A stretch of 53,760 nt of DNA from Chitinophaga pinensis. GTDB taxonomy: Bacteria; Bacteroidota; Bacteroidia; Chitinophagales; Chitinophagaceae. The translations under genes and the position numbers were made by a program. Below, piece by piece: positions 51,617 to 53,760 of this stretch (positions are counted from its first letter, which is position 1; each line of letters starts with the position of its first letter). Below the pieces are notes generated by a model. The model saw only the letters and a list, made by a program, of their open reading frames with translations. It was not told the DNA's origin and ran no database searches. Where the stretch lies: the NCBI GenBank assembly GCA_945878115.1, contig CAMDVD010000019.1, positions 1 to 53,760 of the forward strand, given 5' to 3'.

Positions 51617-53542
51617 ATGAAAACTCTTTTGACTTTTTTTTATTGCTTCCTAATTATGTTTTCTGTGCAAGCAACATGCCCTACTTCAAATTTGACATTG
51701 AGCACGCAATCGGCAATTGATGCATTTCCAACAAACTATCCGGGTTGCACCAATATGCCATTTTCTATTGTCATTGACGATTTATTTTCCGGACAAATTA
51801 CAAATCTGAATGGCTTGAGTCAGCTTACTTCTATTGCAGGTAATTTGGAAATCAATGGGCTTTCTGCTCTCACTAACTTAAGCGGATTAAATGCGCTTAC
51901 TTCCATCAGTGGCGATCTTAAAGTTAGTGGGAATAATGCCCTAACAAGTATTGCGGCACTTGGTTCACTTACCAATATAGGATTTAGCTTATATATTGAA
52001 AACAATCCGCTTTTAAATAATTTGACTGGACTAAATTCATTGACTAACATTACCAACAGTTTTTCTTTAGCCTACAATTCATCAATCGTCAATCTAACTG
52101 GTTTGAATAGCTTGAGTTCTTGTAGATCAGTATCTATTTCAGAAAATGCTGGCTTGACAAGCTTAACTGGATTAGATTCCCTTACTACACTTGTTGACGG
52201 TTTAGCTATTGACTCAAACCCAATATTGACAGACTTATCAGGATTAAATTCATTAACTTCTATTGGAATTTTACGAATTGAAAGCAATCCATCCTTAAGC
52301 AGTTTGAATGGACTAAATGGATTAACCTCTGTAGCTGGCATCCAAATAATAAACAATGATACATTGATTAATTTAAATGGATTGAATGCACTAAGTACTA
52401 TTGGCCCTCTTCCTGGATATCTCTATCTTGATAATAATGACGCATTAGTTAATTTGAATGGATTGACTTCCTTAACTTCCATTGGCGGAGATCTTTCTTG
52501 CTACATAAATAATTCTTTAACGAGCTTAGACGGATTAAATGCCTTGACTGCCTTAGGTGGCATTTATATGGAAAATAATTTTGCGCTAGAAAACATTACA
52601 GCATTATCTGGCGTTACAAGTTCTATGAGCAAGCTTCATTTGGATTACAATACCATATTATCTAGCCTTTCTGCTTTAAGTGGCGTACCAAGCATTTCTG
52701 GGGAAGTATATATTTTTGGCCAAGACTCTTTAAAAAATTTAAATGGGCTAAATGGACTTACATCGATAGGAGGCAGGTTAACCCTTTCAGTGAATGATGC
52801 ATTATTAAATGTACATGATTTAATTGGCGTCACTACCATTGGTGCTGGACTCAGTATAGGTGGTAATAATGCATTGCCTAATTTAATTGGATTAAATGGG
52901 ATTACATCCATTGGTACCTATTGTTCCATTTCAAACAATCCTTCCATTACCAGCTTGAATGGTTTGAATTCGCTAACATCCATCGGTTCTAATCTCGACA
53001 TCGTAAATAATCCATTGCTCACCAATTTGAATGGATTGAATGCTCTCACTTCTATGAATGGCTTCGTGAATCTCAATCAAAATATTGGCTTAGTAAGCTT
53101 AACAGGTATTGAAAATATCAATCCTAATGGCATTACGAACCTTATCATAAAAAATTCGAATCTATTATCCCATTGCGAAGTGGCAAGCATTTGTGCTTAT
53201 TTGACCAATCCATCTCATACAGCAACTATCCTCGGTAACGCAAACCATTGTAGTTGCAGAGATTCAGTAGTTGCAGCATGCATTCCAGTTTTCACTGAAA
53301 CAATCCAAACGAATGCAGCAATAAATATATTTCCAAATCCAACAACTGGAAACGTTAGGATAAGTGGCGTTGAAGCAATGCATCCAATAGAATTAAAATT
53401 GACGGATGCAACTGGCAGAATTTTGCGTGTAGAAAAAATCAATTCAAATAATTATGACTTACATGCATTAGCGAATGGAATTTATTTAATGACTATCAGA
53501 CAAAATAATCGCATCGTTACAAAACGAATTGTAAAAAATTAG
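51617..53542 (+). CDS. secreted leucine-rich/L-domain-like repeat protein with T9SS tail
   Basis: The 641-residue protein has a signal peptide (LLTFFYCFLIMFSVQA), then about 19 repeats of 23-24 residues. The consensus is N-L-x-G-L-x-x-L-T-S-I-x-G-x-L-x-I-x-x-N-x-x-L-T. This is an L-domain or LRR-like solenoid of parallel beta strands. A cysteine-rich cap follows (HCEVASICAYL and HCSCRDS). The C-terminus (INIFPNPTTGNVRI to TKRIVKN) is a T9SS sorting domain. It is probably a surface-binding protein. The repeats also create many meaningless frames on the minus strand. Confidence 0.88.
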   Translation: MKTLLTFFYCFLIMFSVQATCPTSNLTLSTQSAIDAFPTNYPGCTNMPFSIVIDDLFSGQITNLNGLSQLTSIAGNLEINGLSALTNLSGLNALTSISGDLKVSGNNALTSIAALGSLTNIGFSLYIENNPLLNNLTGLNSLTNITNSFSLAYNSSIVNLTGLNSLSSCRSVSISENAGLTSLTGLDSLTTLVDGLAIDSNPILTDLSGLNSLTSIGILRIESNPSLSSLNGLNGLTSVAGIQIINNDTLINLNGLNALSTIGPLPGYLYLDNNDALVNLNGLTSLTSIGGDLSCYINNSLTSLDGLNALTALGGIYMENNFALENITALSGVTSSMSKLHLDYNTILSSLSALSGVPSISGEVYIFGQDSLKNLNGLNGLTSIGGRLTLSVNDALLNVHDLIGVTTIGAGLSIGGNNALPNLIGLNGITSIGTYCSISNNPSITSLNGLNSLTSIGSNLDIVNNPLLTNLNGLNALTSMNGFVNLNQNIGLVSLTGIENINPNGITNLIIKNSNLLSHCEVASICAYLTNPSHTATILGNANHCSCRDSVVAACIPVFTETIQTNAAINIFPNPTTGNVRISGVEAMHPIELKLTDATGRILRVEKINSNNYDLHALANGIYLMTIRQNNRIVTKRIVKN

Positions 53543-53543
53543 C

Positions 53544-53613
53544 GAAAAAAAATTAATGCTAAAGTGTAATAGTGTAGCGTATTTTTTGAAAAAAAATTAA
53601 TGCTACAGTGTAA
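53544..53613. repeat. 26-base direct repeats at the right edge
   Basis: Bases 53544-53569 and 53588-53613 are the same except for one base (GAAAAAAAATTAATGCTA, A or C, AGTGTAA). They are 44 bases apart, directly after the solenoid gene and before the probable transposase start. Confidence 0.65.
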
Positions 53614-53687
53614 GACCGTTGCAAGGTAATTTTGTCTGAAAGTGTTTCTATCATTGAGTTTGGCGTGATTTTTGATATATGTTATAT

Positions 53688-53760
53688 ATGCAAAAGACAT
53701 CTTCTCCACCCAGTTTTTCCGACTACGCCATTGAACATAGGAAAATTAAGAACACTTTTT
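53688..53760 (+). CDS. start of a probable transposase gene, cut by the window end
   Basis: An ATG at 53688 opens a frame that runs out of the window after 24 residues (SPPSFSDYAIEHRKIKNTFF). From memory, this wording resembles the start of Bacteroidota IS5-family-like transposases, which open with an 'F-x-x-Y/F, x-x-R-K-x-K-x-x-F-F' pattern. The region 53544-53687 before it could contain an insertion sequence end, but I cannot fix the inverted repeat. Confidence is low because only the first residues are visible. Confidence 0.4.
   Translation, partial: MQKTSSPPSFSDYAIEHRKIKNTF

Overview
This is an AT-rich bacterial window that almost certainly comes from a member of the Bacteroidota. The evidence is four secreted proteins with type IX secretion sorting tails or CHU_C-type ends, a PorQ homologue, a lipoprotein TamL-type assembly factor, Bacteroidota-only families (DUF4294, DUF4476, Smr/DUF2027) and many lipoproteins with short leaders. 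The class cannot be fixed from the sequence alone; a Chitinophagia- or Saprospiria-like organism would fit. I saw no tRNA, rRNA or CRISPR array.

Layout. 1-5.2 kb: the 3' part of a TonB-dependent receptor, then a RavA-ViaA pair (MoxR AAA+ ATPase and VWA partner) in which both genes carry a lesion: a C8 run shifts the frame of ravA and an in-frame TAA splits viaA. 5.3-10 kb: a small lipoprotein, a secreted bacterial lysyl oxidase that keeps the copper histidines and both residues that build the quinone cofactor, a seven-bladed propeller protein and a glycine-rich lipoprotein. 9.7-20.9 kb: a palindromic repeat field, a MacB/FtsX-type permease, dienelactone hydrolase, GH25 lysozyme, porQ, hutI, an Ada-like O6-alkylguanine methyltransferase, acyl-CoA dehydrogenase and an isolated nuoHIJ trio.

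21.0-31.7 kb is a defence island on the minus strand: a DUF262/DUF1524 (GmrSD-like) nuclease, hsdM, an intact DUF1016 (YhcG-type) nuclease, hsdS, a vestigial 34-codon copy of the hsdR start, a DUF1016 gene that has lost its catalytic core by a clean in-frame deletion, and hsdR. The genes are tightly packed or overlapping. The island follows nuoJ directly and is bracketed by degenerate inverted repeats, with a larger palindromic element at the left edge. No recombinase is present.

31.8-53.8 kb is mostly housekeeping and envelope: DUF4294, an alpha/beta hydrolase, mreBCD with an overlapping SET-domain gene where mrdA/rodA would often follow, an EGF-like lipoprotein, a large Ig-like/CHU_C protein, Smr, a methyltransferase plus class V aminotransferase pair, an HtrA protease, YjdF (DUF2238), a PfkB kinase, an AhpD-like protein, DUF4476, a SpoU methyltransferase, TamL and a leucine-rich secreted protein. 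At the right edge a probable transposase gene begins.

Intergenic space is unusually structured. A composite element made of heptanucleotide repeats (TAG/TTAG-type words next to AAATTTGG-type words) recurs in both orientations at several loci and supplies the stop codons of three genes. Two other dispersed repeat families occur twice each (GGGCGGC-type at 14.7 and 45.0 kb; a family containing GCCCTGAAAGGGC at 16.2 and 16.35 kb).
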